Counted from the first letter of the stretch, positions 51,605 to 62,262 are shown. The stretch: DNA of 64,000 nt from Streptomyces filipinensis (GCF_014649495.1 NZ_BMTD01000002.1:62001-126000), one strand, 5' to 3'. Notes: a model not told the origin generated them from the sequence alone. Numbers and translations are program-made.

Positions 51605-52255
51605 CTAGTCGTTGGCGACCACCGGGTAACGTGGCTCGTTCTCGGCCATCTGCCGCAGCGCGTCCTTGCGGTCCCGCTTGGACAGCCGGTCGATGTACAG
51701 GTAGCCGTAGAGGTGGTCGGTCTCGTGCTGCAAACAGCGTGCGAAGTAACCGGTGCCGCGCACCCTGATCGGGTTGCCCTGCTCGTCCTGGCCGGTGACC
51801 TCGGCGTAGTCGGGGCGCGCGAGCGGCGCGTACGCCGTCGGTACGGACAGGCAGCCCTCGTTGCTGTCGTCCAGCCGGCGCCGGTCGGCGGGCAGGTCGA
51901 CCAGCTTCGGGTTGCACACCACACCCACGTGCCGGGCGCCCTCGTCGTCCTGGCAGTCGTAGACGAAGACCTTCAGGCCGACACCGATCTGGTTGGCGGC
52001 CAGGCCCACGCCCTCGGCGGTGCGCTGACTGGCGAACATGTCGGCCACCAGCTGCTGCAGCTCCTCGCCGAACTCGGTGACGTCCTCGCACTCCTTGTGC
52101 AGCACCGGGTTGCCGACGACCGTGATCGGGCGCGAGGTCCCGCGCTCCCGCCAGGCCTTCTCGCGCTCCTCGCAGTCCTCCGTGTCGACGACGTAGCCCT
52201 CGTCGTCGACGGGGAGCACGCCCGCGTGCTGCTGATCGGTGTCCTGCTGCGCCAT
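51605..52255 (-). CDS. def: Peptide deformylase
   Basis: This 216-residue metalloprotease removes the formyl group from nascent proteins. Motif 1 [10 protein letters not shown], motif 2 EGCLSVP, motif 3 QHETDHLYG, all complete, with metal bound by Cys of motif 2 and both His of HETDH. The N-terminal 45 residues are an acidic extension ([16 protein letters not shown]). ATG 52255 opens the gene. It is convergent with no other gene and separate from the TPR protein upstream. Cytosolic, ribosome-associated. Confidence 0.95.
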   Translation of the reverse strand: MAQQDTDQQHAGVLPVDDEGYVVDTEDCEEREKAWRERGTSRPITVVGNPVLHKECEDVTEFGEELQQLVADMFASQRTAEGVGLAANQIGVGLKVFVYDCQDDEGARHVGVVCNPKLVDLPADRRRLDDSNEGCLSVPTAYAPLARPDYAEVTGQDEQGNPIRVRGTGYFARCLQHETDHLYGYLYIDRLSKRDRKDALRQMAENEPRYPVVAND

Positions 52256-52328
52256 GACCGACGTACGCCTTCCTGCAAACCTGTGAAAAGTCTCGGGTAC
52301 AGCCTAAAGGCGGCCGGTCACCGTCGGC

Positions 52329-53309
52329 TCAGCAAACCTCTTCGAGATCCCGCCAGTCCCTGGAGTCAGGGCTGTCCGCAACCCACCCGTCCAGCAGCCC
52401 TCTCACCAGCGAGGCCGGCGCGGCCACCCCGCACTCCCGCTCGGGCACCCAGAGCTGCCCGTCGGTGCGATGCCCCAGCGGCCCCGGATGCCCCGGCTCG
52501 CTGTGGTCATGCGGATCCAGGTGCACACCCTCCCCCTCGTCGGACGGCATACGCGACTCGCTGCACATCCGGCACAGCAGCCGTACCGAGGAGGACCAGT
52601 CCTCCGCGGCGAAGCCCGCGTCGGCGGCCAGCTGCTCCAGCGCGTCCCGGTCCGCCTCGGTGGCCGCCTCCAGCAGGACCACCCAGGTCGGAACGGGTGA
52701 GGGCGCCCAGAGCTCGATCTCGTCGAAGACCGGGTAGGAGTGCCCGGCGGACGTCGTGCGCTCACCGTGCGGGACACCGTCGTGCAGCACCACCTCGCCC
52801 CAGCGCCGCCCGGACGAGGGAAGCGGGATGGACAGCACCTCCAGCCGCGCCGGGTCCAGCCTGCGGCCCCACACGACCTCGGCCTCACCCTCCGGGGAGA
52901 GCCGTACGGCCGCGCTGCCCAGTTCCATGCCGAGGGGCTCGGCGGAGGCGGCGGCGCCCCCGGGCACCTTCAGCCCGTACGCCTGCCAGGCGCGGCGGGC
53001 CAGCGGCCAGTCCTGCAGGGCGGTGGCGGCGATGCCCACGTTCCACCAGTCGGGCGCCCCGGTCTCCCGGTCGAGCAGCGCGACGGCCCGGAGCCCGGCC
53101 GCCCGGGCCTGCTCCCAGTCGTGCCGGAACTTGTGCAGCAGGGCGAGGTTGAACCAGGACTCCGACAGCCAGGGCTCCAGATCGGCGGCCCGTGTCAGCA
53201 GCTCGCCCGCGTCCTCGTACCGTCCGTCGCCGATCAGCGTGAACGCGCGGTCGGTGGCCTGCCGCCAGGAGGCGGAGGGCCGGTGCCGTCCCTTGCCGAA
53301 GATCCTCAC
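52329..53309 (-). CDS. Tetratricopeptide repeat protein of unknown function
   Basis: The 326-residue protein has N-terminal TPR units: ASWRQATDRAFTLIGDGRYE, DAGELLTRAADLEPWLSESW, FNLALLHKFRHDWEQARAAG. The C-terminal part has a beta-rich pattern and two Cys (RLLCRMCSES) plus DGQLWVPERECGVAAP. I do not recognise a function. GTG 53309 (VRIFGKGRHRPSASW) is preferred as start; ATG at 53417 would add 36 residues that overlap the neighbouring gene's 3' end. It stands between def and the HD-domain genes. Confidence 0.78.
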   Translation of the reverse strand: MRIFGKGRHRPSASWRQATDRAFTLIGDGRYEDAGELLTRAADLEPWLSESWFNLALLHKFRHDWEQARAAGLRAVALLDRETGAPDWWNVGIAATALQDWPLARRAWQAYGLKVPGGAAASAEPLGMELGSAAVRLSPEGEAEVVWGRRLDPARLEVLSIPLPSSGRRWGEVVLHDGVPHGERTTSAGHSYPVFDEIELWAPSPVPTWVVLLEAATEADRDALEQLAADAGFAAEDWSSSVRLLCRMCSESRMPSDEGEGVHLDPHDHSEPGHPGPLGHRTDGQLWVPERECGVAAPASLVRGLLDGWVADSPDSRDWRDLEEVC

Positions 53310-53409
53310 GATTCCCGCCTGCCAGTTCCAGTTCCGCACAGTGGGCTGGCTTGTGCCCCCGGACACCCTCTCCCTCGCATCCAACCACGTACGGCGGGAA
53401 AGGCGCTCA

Positions 53410-54702
53410 TTACCCATGGGTTACCCAGCCGGGCGCGGGGTCAGACAGTGCCGTGCGTCTCCCGTCGCCCTTGGCCGGGGCGCCCTCCCCCCAGGCCCGC
53501 GGCCGGGCGAGGACCCGGGCGAGGGACTCCACGACCTCGGGCGCGTAGTCACCGGCGGTCCCGAGCCGCAGGTCCTCCAGCGCCCGCAGGGCTGCCTCGG
53601 GGCCGGCGTCCCGGGTCTTCTCCTCGTAGGCGTTCACGGCCCGGATGACACGCGCGGCGACCGGCTGTTCGCGGTAGGGGTCCGCCTGCCGTTCCACCAT
53701 CACGGCGACGGCCGCGGCCACACCGGTCTGCCGTACGACGGCCCCGCCGAGCAGCGCGATCCGCCGCTGCTCGGCGGGGGGCAGGCCGGCGGTGGCACCG
53801 GCCGGGACCGGGTCGACCAGGCTGAGCTGGCCGATGTCGTGCATGAGGGCCGCGTACTCCAGGACGGTCAGCTCGCCCTCGCTCAGGCCCAGGTCCCGGC
53901 CGACGGCGAGACCGAGCGCGGCGACACGCCGGGCGTGCCCGGCGGGGGTGTATCCGGCGATCTCGGTGGCGCGGGCGAGGGAGGCGATGGTCTGCCGGTT
54001 GGTGGCGCGGACCGCCGCGTACCGGCGCACGGACAGCTGGGTGAGCAGCAGGGGCAGACAGAACACGGGCAGCGCCCACAGGCCGACGACGGCCACCGCG
54101 AGCGCCATCACCGCCCCGGTCGCGCAGACGGCGGAGCCGATGCCGAGCAGCCCGCGCAGCTCGTCGCGCAGCAGCGGGCCGAAGGGCCAGCGGGTGCGGG
54201 AGTGGGCGAGCGCCGCGGCGAGGACGGCGTCGCACAGGGCGGTGAGGACGAGGAGGGCGACGAGCAGCAGCGCGTAGGCGGGGCCGCTCCAGGACGCGAA
54301 CACGCCCTTGTTGGAGAGGGGCTGGAAGCAGACGGCGGCGAATCCGACGCTCAGGACGCGGCGGGCGAGGTGGTCGAGGGTCGGGGTGCGGCCGCACCAG
54401 ATGTGCGGGACGCCGCCGAGCAGGGAGGCGGCGAGGACGACGGTGACGACCTGCGGCGCGTCGTGCAGCGTGGGGTGTCCCGCGTCGGGTCCGAGCAGGG
54501 CGTACGACAGGGATCCGGCGGTGCCCAGCGGCGCGGCCTGCCGGACCGGGGCCCCGCTCCACCGGGTCAGCTCCCCGACGGCTATGAGCACCCCGAAGGC
54601 GAGCGCCACGCCCCGGTCGGCCAGGCCGGTCCACAGGCTGGCACCGAGGCACACGGCGGCGGTGAGCGCGGCGCAGGTGTGCACGATCCGCAGGGCGGTC
54701 AT
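53410..54702 (-). CDS. HD-domain membrane protein with degenerate HD-GYP C-terminus
   Basis: The protein has 430 residues. The N-terminal 240 residues hold about seven membrane segments (ALRIVHTCAALTAAVCLGAS, VVTVVLAASLLGGV, YALLLVALLVLTALCDAVLA). The C-terminal domain resembles HD-GYP: GHARRVAALGLAVGRDLGLS, ALMHDIGQLSL. The HHE and GYP residues are replaced (AVMVERQADPYREQP), so metal and c-di-GMP cleavage is unlikely. The start ATG 54702 overlaps the stop of the upstream, intact paralogue (ATGA). It may act as a regulatory partner of that enzyme; this is inference. Confidence 0.82.
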   Translation of the reverse strand: MTALRIVHTCAALTAAVCLGASLWTGLADRGVALAFGVLIAVGELTRWSGAPVRQAAPLGTAGSLSYALLGPDAGHPTLHDAPQVVTVVLAASLLGGVPHIWCGRTPTLDHLARRVLSVGFAAVCFQPLSNKGVFASWSGPAYALLLVALLVLTALCDAVLAAALAHSRTRWPFGPLLRDELRGLLGIGSAVCATGAVMALAVAVVGLWALPVFCLPLLLTQLSVRRYAAVRATNRQTIASLARATEIAGYTPAGHARRVAALGLAVGRDLGLSEGELTVLEYAALMHDIGQLSLVDPVPAGATAGLPPAEQRRIALLGGAVVRQTGVAAAVAVMVERQADPYREQPVAARVIRAVNAYEEKTRDAGPEAALRALEDLRLGTAGDYAPEVVESLARVLARPRAWGEGAPAKGDGRRTALSDPAPGWVTHG

Positions 54703-56009
54703 CGCGGTGCCCCACTGCGCGAGCCGGCGACCGGCTGCTGGGTCGGGGCCGCCCGCGCCGTCTCGTCGGCCGTGACGGCCGGGTGCCAGCCGTGCCGGTC
54801 GAGGGCCCGGGCGAGCGCGGTGACCATACGGGGGTCGAACTGGGTGCCCGCGCACCGCTCCAGTTCGGCGACGGCCACCTCGACCGGCCGGGCCCTGCGG
54901 TAGGAACGGGTGGAGGTCATCGCGTCGAAGGCGTCGGCGACGGCGACGACCCGGGCGCACTCGGGGATCTGGGTGCCGACCAGGCCGTACGGGTAGCCGC
55001 TGCCGTCGAGGCGTTCGTGGTGGTGCAGGATCGCGGCGCGGGCCTCGCCGAGGAAGGAGATCCCGCGGACCATCTCATGGCCGTACTCGGGGTGCAGTTC
55101 GATGATCCGGCGTTCCTCGGGGGTCAGGGGGCCGTCCTTGCGCAGCAGCCGGGTGGGGACGCCGAGCTTGCCGACGTCGTGCAGGATGCCGGCGAAGCGC
55201 AGGGTCTCGACGCGTTCGTCGTCCATGCCGAGCTCCCGGGCGATCATCACGGAGGCCTGTCCGACGCGTTCGCTGTGGCCGCGGGTGTAGCCGTCCTTGA
55301 TGTCGACGGCCTGCACGAGGGCGCGGATGGTGGCCTGGTGGGCAGCGCGTTCGCGGTGGTACTGGGCGAAGATCCACCAGGACACGTACATCGGCAGCAG
55401 CACGAGCAGCGCGGCGACCGGGCCGTACGGGCTGCGCCACAGCACGGCCATCATCAGCCCGGCCAGTCCGTGCACCGCGACCGGCGCGAGCGAACGGGAC
55501 AGCAGCCCGCGCCAGGCCCGGCGCAGCGGAACACCCAGGGCGACCACGCGCAGGCCGCCGTCGAGCAGGCTGAGGACCAGGCAGAACGCGAGGACGGCCG
55601 CACCGGCGGGCAGCAGCGCGTACGGGAAGTCGCAGCCGACGACGGCGTCCCGTCCGCCGAGCGCCCAGTGCACCCGGGCGGCGGCCCACACGGCGAGCGC
55701 GGGCTGCGCGGCCCGCCACAGGCGCCGCGGCAGCGCGGGCCGGTGCTCGACCGGGGAGACCAGGGCGGCGGGCAGCGGGACGAGCGCGGCGGCCGGCGGC
55801 GGCAGCAGGAACGCCCCGGCGAGCAGGACGGGGTGGAAGGTGCCGCCGAAACGCCGGCGTACGACGTACTCGCTGGCGGCGTAGAGCGCGGCCAGCAGGC
55901 CGAGCGCCCACCAGGGGGTGTGCAGCGCCGGCAGCGGCAGGAGGCAGAGCAGCGCCAGCAGGGCCGCACCGGCCACATAGCCGCGTGCCCTCGCCGGTAC
56001 CGCCTCCAT
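54699..56009 (-). CDS. Membrane-bound HD-GYP domain protein (putative cyclic-di-nucleotide phosphodiesterase)
   Basis: The protein has 436 residues. About seven N-terminal membrane segments (YVAGAALLALLCLLPLPALH to LLVLLPMYVSWWIFAQYHRE) precede an HD-GYP domain at 225-410. Metal motifs: HSERVG, HDVGKLGVP, LHPEYGHEMVRG, HHHERLDGSGYPYGL, VVAVADAFDAMTS, all intact. These residues support a phosphodiesterase for c-di-GMP or a related dinucleotide. It is translationally coupled to a degenerate paralogue downstream. Membrane location suggests a sensory N-terminus. Confidence 0.9.
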   Translation of the reverse strand: MEAVPARARGYVAGAALLALLCLLPLPALHTPWWALGLLAALYAASEYVVRRRFGGTFHPVLLAGAFLLPPPAAALVPLPAALVSPVEHRPALPRRLWRAAQPALAVWAAARVHWALGGRDAVVGCDFPYALLPAGAAVLAFCLVLSLLDGGLRVVALGVPLRRAWRGLLSRSLAPVAVHGLAGLMMAVLWRSPYGPVAALLVLLPMYVSWWIFAQYHRERAAHQATIRALVQAVDIKDGYTRGHSERVGQASVMIARELGMDDERVETLRFAGILHDVGKLGVPTRLLRKDGPLTPEERRIIELHPEYGHEMVRGISFLGEARAAILHHHERLDGSGYPYGLVGTQIPECARVVAVADAFDAMTSTRSYRRARPVEVAVAELERCAGTQFDPRMVTALARALDRHGWHPAVTADETARAAPTQQPVAGSRSGAPR

Positions 56010-56127
56010 CGCACCCCTCCCCGACCATGCCTGTCCAGGCTCGGAGCCTAGGGCGGGGATCGGGGGGTACGGGGCTTATGACCTGAGGATTAGCACATTC
56101 GGGTGACGGCCGCGCCGACGGGCGTGG

Positions 56128-56426
56128 TCAGCTCTCCTGCGGCGTGGCGGTCACGTCGTGGTCCGGCACGGCCTGACCGGAGCGGATCAGGTCGATCCGC
56201 CCCATGACCTTGGCGCGCAGGTCGGCGGGCACGTCGTCATGGCCGCAGCACCGCTTGACCAGCTTCTTCACGGCCTGCTCCAGGCCGTACTTCTCCAGGC
56301 ACGGCGAGCATTCCTCGAAGTGGTGCTGGAACTTGTCGCGATCGACGTCCGGCATCTCGCTGTCGAGGAACTCATACAGATGGTCGAGGACCTCACTGCA
56401 GTCCGTCTCGTGCGGGTCTCCGCAGC

Positions 56427-56430
<4 letters not shown>
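56128..56430 (-). CDS. rsrA: RsrA, thiol-responsive zinc anti-sigma factor
   Basis: This 100-residue anti-sigma factor has the ZAS signature HHFEECSPC, with an upstream Cys11 in HETDCSEVL, giving zinc ligands; Cys3 and the CC pair in VKRCCGHDD are also present. Zinc-bound reduced RsrA holds SigR; disulfide stress expels zinc and frees it. It begins with ATG overlapping the sigR stop (ATGA). RsrA family length is about 100 residues. Confidence 0.95.
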
Positions 56431-57122
<692 letters not shown>

Positions 57123-57345
57123 CTCCTCAAGATCCCGGGCAGGACCGAGACCGGTCCCACTCGATTCGGAGGATAGAACACGACCCGTGCCTGCCGCCCC
57201 TCGAATAGGAGCGGTCTTGGCCGCGTGCAGCACCGTCCAGTCCAGGTCAGCGCGGCGCTCACGGCTCGGGCATACGGTCGAACCCATGCGGCGGACTTCC
57301 TCTCCCACGACGTCGGTGCCAAGGCCTCAGCACTTCTGTCCGCCA

Positions 57346-57373
57346 CAACAGCGCTCCGGCGCGGGGCATTCCC
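57346..57373 (-). promoter_or_regulatory. SigR-dependent promoter upstream of sigR
   Basis: On the minus strand GGGAAT (57368-57373) and GTTG (57346-57349) are separated by exactly 18 nt, matching the SigR promoter consensus. Initiation near 57339 would give a transcript covering the ATG at 57287, thus making the long isoform during stress. Confidence 0.88.
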
Positions 57374-57378
57374 GCCCG

Positions 57379-58005
57379 TCACCCGAGTGCCGTGAGCCAC
57401 CGCGCCACGGCCTCGGTGATGATCTCAAGGGCCCGGTCCTGGGTGATCTCCGCACGCTTGGGCACGGCGAAGCCGTGATCCCCGTACGGCACCTCGGTCA
57501 GCTCGAAGTCGCCCCCGGGGAACTCCGCCGGCTTCCCGAACGGGTCGTTGCCGCCCTGCACGACCAGCGTGGGCACTCCGGCTCCGAGCAGCTCCCCGGC
57601 CCGGGACTTCTCCGGCTTGCCCGGCGGGTGCAGCGGGAAGCTCAACGCGAGCACGGCGTGCGCGCCGAGCTCCGACGCCGTACGGCAGGCGACCCGGGCG
57701 CCCGCGCTGCGGCCGGCGGAGATCACCGGCAGCCCCGGCCCGGCGAGCGCCGGCCACACCCCGCGCCATCCGGTGTCCAGCGTCTTCGGCGCCGGCGCGA
57801 CCTTCTTCCCGGCCACCCGCCAGGGCTGCTCGACCAGCGCGACGGTCACACCGTGCGCGGGGAGCGTGCGCGCGAGCGCCTGGAGGTCCCGCGCCTCGAT
57901 GCCGCCTCCGGCGCCGTGGCTCGCGGCGAGGACGAACCGGGGCTTGTCCGCCCGGTGCCAGGTGAGGCGCGCGGTCCCGGCCTCGGTCTCGACAGTTTCG
58001 ATCAC
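57379..58005 (-). CDS. Alpha/beta hydrolase (dienelactone hydrolase-like / KANL3-Tex30 type)
   Basis: The protein has 208 residues. The nucleophile elbow is ISAGRSAGARVAC, with Ser in GRSAG; the acid is likely Asp in VQGGNDPFG, and the final His in VPYGDHGFAVPK. FVLAASHGAGGGIEARDL is the oxyanion strand. No substrate is known for this group. ATG at 58005 is 1 nt from the SRAP gene stop, so both are probably one transcript. It ends 6 nt ahead of the SigR-type promoter. Confidence 0.85.
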   Translation of the reverse strand: MIETVETEAGTARLTWHRADKPRFVLAASHGAGGGIEARDLQALARTLPAHGVTVALVEQPWRVAGKKVAPAPKTLDTGWRGVWPALAGPGLPVISAGRSAGARVACRTASELGAHAVLALSFPLHPPGKPEKSRAGELLGAGVPTLVVQGGNDPFGKPAEFPGGDFELTEVPYGDHGFAVPKRAEITQDRALEIITEAVARWLTALG

Positions 58006-58006
58006 G

Positions 58007-58861
58007 CTAGAAGAGTGTGCCCTCTTCCGGCGCCTCCAGCTCCTTCAGCAGCTCGGGGCCGTTGTTGCGGACGTTGCTGACGGCCGTGGAGACGGGGTAG
58101 GCGCGCATGAGCCCGGGCGGCGGCGGGGCCAGGAGGGCGCGCAGGTCGTCGGGGTCGGTGCGGGAGGGGTCGAGCCAGGCGTCCCAGCGGTCGGGGGTGA
58201 GCATCAGCGGCATCCGGGGGTGGATGTCGGCCAGGGAGCGCGGGCCCTGGGCGGGGGCGACGGCCAGCGGGGTCTTCTCGGCCTCGGTGGTGATCACGGA
58301 GCAGGTGACCCACCAGGCCCGCGGGTGGTCGTCGGGCAGGGTCCGGTCGCGCCAGAACTCGTACAGCCCGGCCATCGCGAACACCGAGCCGTCGGCCGGC
58401 AGCACGAAGTACGGCTGCTTGCGCGGACGCTTCTTCCTGCCCTCGACCTCCAGCTCGCGCTCCTGCTCGCCGGTGACCCACTCGTAGTAGCCGTCGGCGG
58501 GGATGATGCAGCGCCGGGCGGCGAAGGCGCGGCGGTAGGCGGGCTTCTCGTGCACGGTCTCGGCGCGGGCGTTGATCATCCGGGCACCGCCCTCGGGCGT
58601 CTTGGCCCAGGACGGCACGAGGCCCCACCTCAGCGTGCGCAGCTGGCGAACCGGGCGCGGGGAGTCCGCGTCTTTCAGGGGACGGTCGAGGACGGCGAAG
58701 ACCTCCTTGGTCGGAGCCACGTTGTAGTCCGGCGCCAGGGTCTCCTCGGGTTCCCTCCCCCCGGGGCCCGACTCCGTCCGCCCTGGGGAGACCCCGGTCT
58801 CGATCTCAAAGATTCCTGCGAGATCCTCGGGCCTACGACTCGATGCATACCGTCCGCACAT
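58007..58861 (-). CDS. SOS response-associated peptidase (SRAP/HMCES family)
   Basis: This 284-residue protein binds and shields abasic sites in single-stranded DNA. Catalytic Cys2 follows the start (MCGRYASSRRPEDLA). Other family residues: YNVAPTKEVFAVL, LRWGLVPSWA, INARAETVHEKPAYRRAFA, RRCIIPADGYYEWV, IHPRMPLML. The start is fixed by Cys2 at ATG 58861. An insert of about 25 residues (SPGRTESGPGGREPEETLA) lies ahead of the YNVAPT box. It lies at 1 nt from the hydrolase gene. It is divergent from the M50-like gene. Confidence 0.93.
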   Translation of the reverse strand: MCGRYASSRRPEDLAGIFEIETGVSPGRTESGPGGREPEETLAPDYNVAPTKEVFAVLDRPLKDADSPRPVRQLRTLRWGLVPSWAKTPEGGARMINARAETVHEKPAYRRAFAARRCIIPADGYYEWVTGEQERELEVEGRKKRPRKQPYFVLPADGSVFAMAGLYEFWRDRTLPDDHPRAWWVTCSVITTEAEKTPLAVAPAQGPRSLADIHPRMPLMLTPDRWDAWLDPSRTDPDDLRALLAPPPPGLMRAYPVSTAVSNVRNNGPELLKELEAPEEGTLF

Positions 58862-58931
58862 ACGTGCCACACTGCCAGGCCCACCCGCCACCCGACCACC
58901 ACCCCTCGACGACAGGGAGCCATCGCCGGAC

Positions 58932-59699
58932 ATGGACAGCCTCGCCGCCCTCGCGCTGCCCGACCTCTGGGACCGGCTCACCGGCACCCAGCCCGACCCG
59001 GACCTGTGGGTGGTGCTCGCCACCCTCGCCGCCGCCCTCGCCGTCGTCGTCCCGCACGGCCTGTGGCGCATATCGCGCAACGCGATCACGATCGCGCACG
59101 AGGGCGGCCATGGCCTGATCGCGCTGCTCACCGGCCGGCAGCTCACCGGCATCCGGCTGCACTCCGACACCAGCGGCCTCACCCTCAGCCGGGGCAAGCC
59201 GTACGGGCTCGGCATGATCCTGACGGCTGCCGCGGGCTATACGGCCCCGTCCTTGCTGGGCCTGGGCGGCGCCGCCCTGCTGGCCGCGGGCCGCATCACG
59301 CTGCTGCTGTGGGTGGCGACGGCACTGCTGGTGGCGATGCTGGTGATGATCCGCAACGCGTACGGCGTCCTGACCGTGGTGCTGGCCGGCGGCGCCTTCC
59401 TGCTGGTGTCCTGGCTGGCGGGGCCCCAGGTGCAGGCGGCGTTCGCGTACGCGGTGGTGTGGTTCCTGCTGTTCGGCGGGGTGCGGCCGCCCTTCGAGCT
59501 GCAGCTGAAGCGGTCGCGCTGGAGGGGGCGCGAAGCGTCGTTCGCGGGTGGCGGGAGCCGGGCGGGCGGAGCGGGGGACTCGGACGCGGACCAGCTGTCG
59601 CGTCTGACGCACGTACCGGCGGGGCTGTGGCTGTTCCTGTTCCACGCGGTGTCGCTGTCCTCGCTGATCGGCGGGGGCCGCTGGCTGCTGGAGGTGTGA
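58932..59699 (+). CDS. M50-like membrane metallopeptidase
   Basis: The 255-residue integral membrane protein carries the zinc motif HEGGH in [20 protein letters not shown]. About six to seven membrane segments surround it: [58 protein letters not shown] and [16 protein letters not shown]. Site-2 proteases also need a C-terminal NPxG-like loop, which is not obvious here, so activity is uncertain. A long Gly/Ser/Asp cytoplasmic loop occurs near 195-215. Function unknown. Confidence 0.85.
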   Translation: MDSLAALALPDLWDRLTGTQPDPDLWVVLATLAAALAVVVPHGLWRISRNAITIAHEGGHGLIALLTGRQLTGIRLHSDTSGLTLSRGKPYGLGMILTAAAGYTAPSLLGLGGAALLAAGRITLLLWVATALLVAMLVMIRNAYGVLTVVLAGGAFLLVSWLAGPQVQAAFAYAVVWFLLFGGVRPPFELQLKRSRWRGREASFAGGGSRAGGAGDSDADQLSRLTHVPAGLWLFLFHAVSLSSLIGGGRWLLEV

Positions 59700-59841
59700 C
59701 GGCCAGGACGGGGGCGGGGCGCGAGGGCGCACCGGCCGCGGACTCCGCCCGGGTGCGACACACCGCCCGCCTGCGTTTTCGCGTGGTTTCACCGCTTTTG
59801 ATCGAGATCTCCGGTCGCCCCCAGCCACTAAAGTGGGGCCC

Positions 59842-61158
59842 ATGACCGTGAACCCCGCACCCACCGCCCTCTGGCCCGCCCCGCACGCGAGCGGAGCCGT
59901 CGACGCGACGGTCCACGTGCCCGGGTCCAAGTCGGTCACCAACCGCGCGCTGGTGCTGGCCGCCCTCGCCTCCGAGCCCGGCTGGCTGCGCCGGCCCCTG
60001 CGCTCCCGTGACACGCTGCTGATGGCGGGCGCGCTGCGTGCGATGGGCGTGGAGATCGAGGAGGGGGTCGGCCCCGACGGCACCGGCGAGGCCTGGCGGG
60101 TGCTGCCGACGGGCCTGCACGGTCCGGCCACGGTCGACGTGGGCAACGCCGGCACGGTGATGCGCTTCCTGCCCCCGGTCGCCGCGCTGGCCGACGGCCC
60201 CGTCCGGTTCGACGGCGACCCGCGGTCCTACGAGCGTCCCCTGCACGGCGTGATCGACGCGCTGCGGCAGCTCGGCGCCCGGATCGACGACGACGGCCGG
60301 GGCGCGCTGCCGCTGACCGTGCACGGCGGCGGTGCCCTGGACGGCGGCCCGGTCTCCGTCGACGCCTCCTCGTCCTCCCAGTTCGTCTCGGCGCTGCTGC
60401 TGTCCGGCCCGCGCTTCAACCAGGGCGTCGAGGTCCGCCACACCGGTGCCTCGCTGCCCTCCCTGCCGCACATCCGGATGACCGTCGACATGCTGCGTGC
60501 GGTCGGCGCCCAGGTGGACACCCCGGAGTCGGGCGGCGAGCCGAACGTGTGGCGGGTGACGCCGGGCGCGCTGCTCGGCCGGGACCTGACGGTCGAGCCG
60601 GACCTGTCCAACGCCCAGCCGTTCCTGGCGGCGGCCCTGGTCACGGGCGGCAAGGTGCTGATCCCGGACTGGCCGGAGCGCACCACCCAGCCCGGCGACC
60701 GGCTGCGGGAGATCTTCACCGAGATGGGTGGTTCCTGCGAACTCACCGAGTTCGGCCTGGTGTTCACCGGTTCGGGTGCCGTCCACGGGATCGACGTGGA
60801 CCTCGGTGACGTCGGCGAGCTCACCCCCGGCATCGCCGCGGTCGCGGCCCTCGCGGACTCCCCCTCCACCCTGCGCGGCGTGGCGCATCTGCGGCTGCAC
60901 GAGACGGACCGGCTGGCCGCGCTCACCAAGGAGATCAACGAGCTCGGCGGTGACGTCACCGAGACCGCCGACGGCCTGCACATCCGCCCGCGCCCGCTGC
61001 ACGGCGGCGTCTTCCACACCTACGACGACCACCGCATGGCGACCGCCGGCGCGATCATCGGCCTCGCGGTCGAGGGCGTGCGGATCGAGAACGTGGCGAC
61101 CACGGCGAAGACCCTGCCGGACTTCCCCGAGCTGTGGACCGGGATGCTCGGGCAGTAG
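59842..61158 (+). CDS. aroA: 3-phosphoshikimate 1-carboxyvinyltransferase (EPSP synthase)
   Basis: This 438-residue enzyme transfers an enolpyruvyl group from PEP to shikimate-3-phosphate in aromatic amino acid synthesis. Motifs: [68 protein letters not shown], and the C-terminal [16 protein letters not shown]. The PEP-site loop reads GNAGTVMRF with Val where class I enzymes have Ala/Thr, usual for actinomycetes. ATG 59842 fits; a GTG 9 nt upstream is less likely. It is 9 nt from rsgA and both are co-transcribed. Confidence 0.95.
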   Translation: MTVNPAPTALWPAPHASGAVDATVHVPGSKSVTNRALVLAALASEPGWLRRPLRSRDTLLMAGALRAMGVEIEEGVGPDGTGEAWRVLPTGLHGPATVDVGNAGTVMRFLPPVAALADGPVRFDGDPRSYERPLHGVIDALRQLGARIDDDGRGALPLTVHGGGALDGGPVSVDASSSSQFVSALLLSGPRFNQGVEVRHTGASLPSLPHIRMTVDMLRAVGAQVDTPESGGEPNVWRVTPGALLGRDLTVEPDLSNAQPFLAAALVTGGKVLIPDWPERTTQPGDRLREIFTEMGGSCELTEFGLVFTGSGAVHGIDVDLGDVGELTPGIAAVAALADSPSTLRGVAHLRLHETDRLAALTKEINELGGDVTETADGLHIRPRPLHGGVFHTYDDHRMATAGAIIGLAVEGVRIENVATTAKTLPDFPELWTGMLGQ

Positions 61159-61167
61159 GGACACGCC

Positions 61168-62178
61168 ATGCGCCGCTACGGCAAGCACACCGACGAGGAC
61201 GACATCCGCAGCCGCCCCAACCGCAAGGGCAACCGGCCGCGGACCAACATCCGGCCCAAGCACGAGGACGCGGCGGAGGGCCTGGTCCTCACGGTCGACC
61301 GCGGCCGGCTGACCTGTCTGGTCGACGACCGGGCCGTGATCGCCATGAAGGCCCGTGAGCTGGGCCGCAAGGCGGCGGTGGTCGGGGACCGGGTGGCCCT
61401 GGTCGGCGACCTGTCCGGCAAGAAGGACACGCTCGCCCGGATCGTCCGGATCGAGGAGCGCACGTCGGTGCTGCGGCGCACGGCCGACGACGACGACCCG
61501 TACGAGCGGGTGGTCGTGGCGAACGCGGACCAGCTGGCGATCGTCACCGCCCTGGCCGACCCGGAGCCCCGCCCCCGCCTGATCGACCGCTGTCTGGTCG
61601 CCGCCTTCGACGGCGGTCTGGAGCCGCTGCTGGTGATGACCAAGTCGGACCTGGCCCCGCCGGACAAGCTGCTGGAGCTGTACGGCGCGCTCGACATCCC
61701 CTACGTCGTCACCAGCCGCGACGAGCTGGAGAACGGGGACGCGGCGGACCGGGTGCGGGAGTATCTGGACGGGAGGGTGACCGCGTTCGTGGGCCACTCG
61801 GGCGTCGGCAAGACGACGCTGGTCAACGCGCTGGTCCCCAAGGAGCGACGGCGTACGACGGGCCATGTGAACGCGGTGACGGGCCGCGGCCGGCACACCA
61901 CGACCTCGGCCCTGGCCCTGCCCCTGGCCGGCGAGGACGGCTGGGTCGTCGACACCCCCGGCGTCCGGTCCTTCGGTCTCGCGCACATCGACCCGTCCCG
62001 GGTGATCCACGCCTTCCCGGACCTCGAACCCGGCACGGAGGGCTGCCCACGCGCGTGCAGTCACGACGAGCAGGACTGCGCGCTGGACGCGTGGGTCGAG
62101 GAGGGCCACGCGGATCCGGCGCGGCTGTTCTCCCTGCGCCGGCTGCTGGCCACCCGGGAGCGCAGGGAAGGCGACTGA
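61168..62178 (+). CDS. rsgA: RsgA, ribosome small-subunit-dependent GTPase
   Basis: This 336-residue GTPase helps late 30S maturation. It has an N-terminal basic tail (NRKGNRPRTNIRPKHED), an OB fold (LVLTVDRGRLTCLVDDRAV), then circularly permuted GTPase motifs in order: G4 VMTKSDL, G1 GHSGVGKTTLVN, G2 TT-containing GRGRHTTTS, G3 DTPG in VVDTPGVRSFG. The C-terminal zinc knuckle CPRACSHDEQDCAL is complete. It lies 9 nt after aroA. Signs of a normal family member at every motif. Confidence 0.94.
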   Translation: MRRYGKHTDEDDIRSRPNRKGNRPRTNIRPKHEDAAEGLVLTVDRGRLTCLVDDRAVIAMKARELGRKAAVVGDRVALVGDLSGKKDTLARIVRIEERTSVLRRTADDDDPYERVVVANADQLAIVTALADPEPRPRLIDRCLVAAFDGGLEPLLVMTKSDLAPPDKLLELYGALDIPYVVTSRDELENGDAADRVREYLDGRVTAFVGHSGVGKTTLVNALVPKERRRTTGHVNAVTGRGRHTTTSALALPLAGEDGWVVDTPGVRSFGLAHIDPSRVIHAFPDLEPGTEGCPRACSHDEQDCALDAWVEEGHADPARLFSLRRLLATRERREGD

Positions 62179-62262
62179 CCACCGCGTTGTTTGGCCGGGT
62201 GAGCGGCCGGTAAGTGCATAATCGCACCGAGCCGGAGATCCGGATCAACGGGAGGACCGCAC

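Noticed and set aside
59296..62109. A 937-codon minus-strand frame opposite the M50-like, aroA and rsgA genes
   Set aside because: Antisense shadow of three well supported genes, with no recognizable domain.
62179..62262. Guanidine riboswitch in front of the SMR exporter
   Set aside because: The 84-nt leader lacks paired ACGR loops of class II and the class I or III cores.
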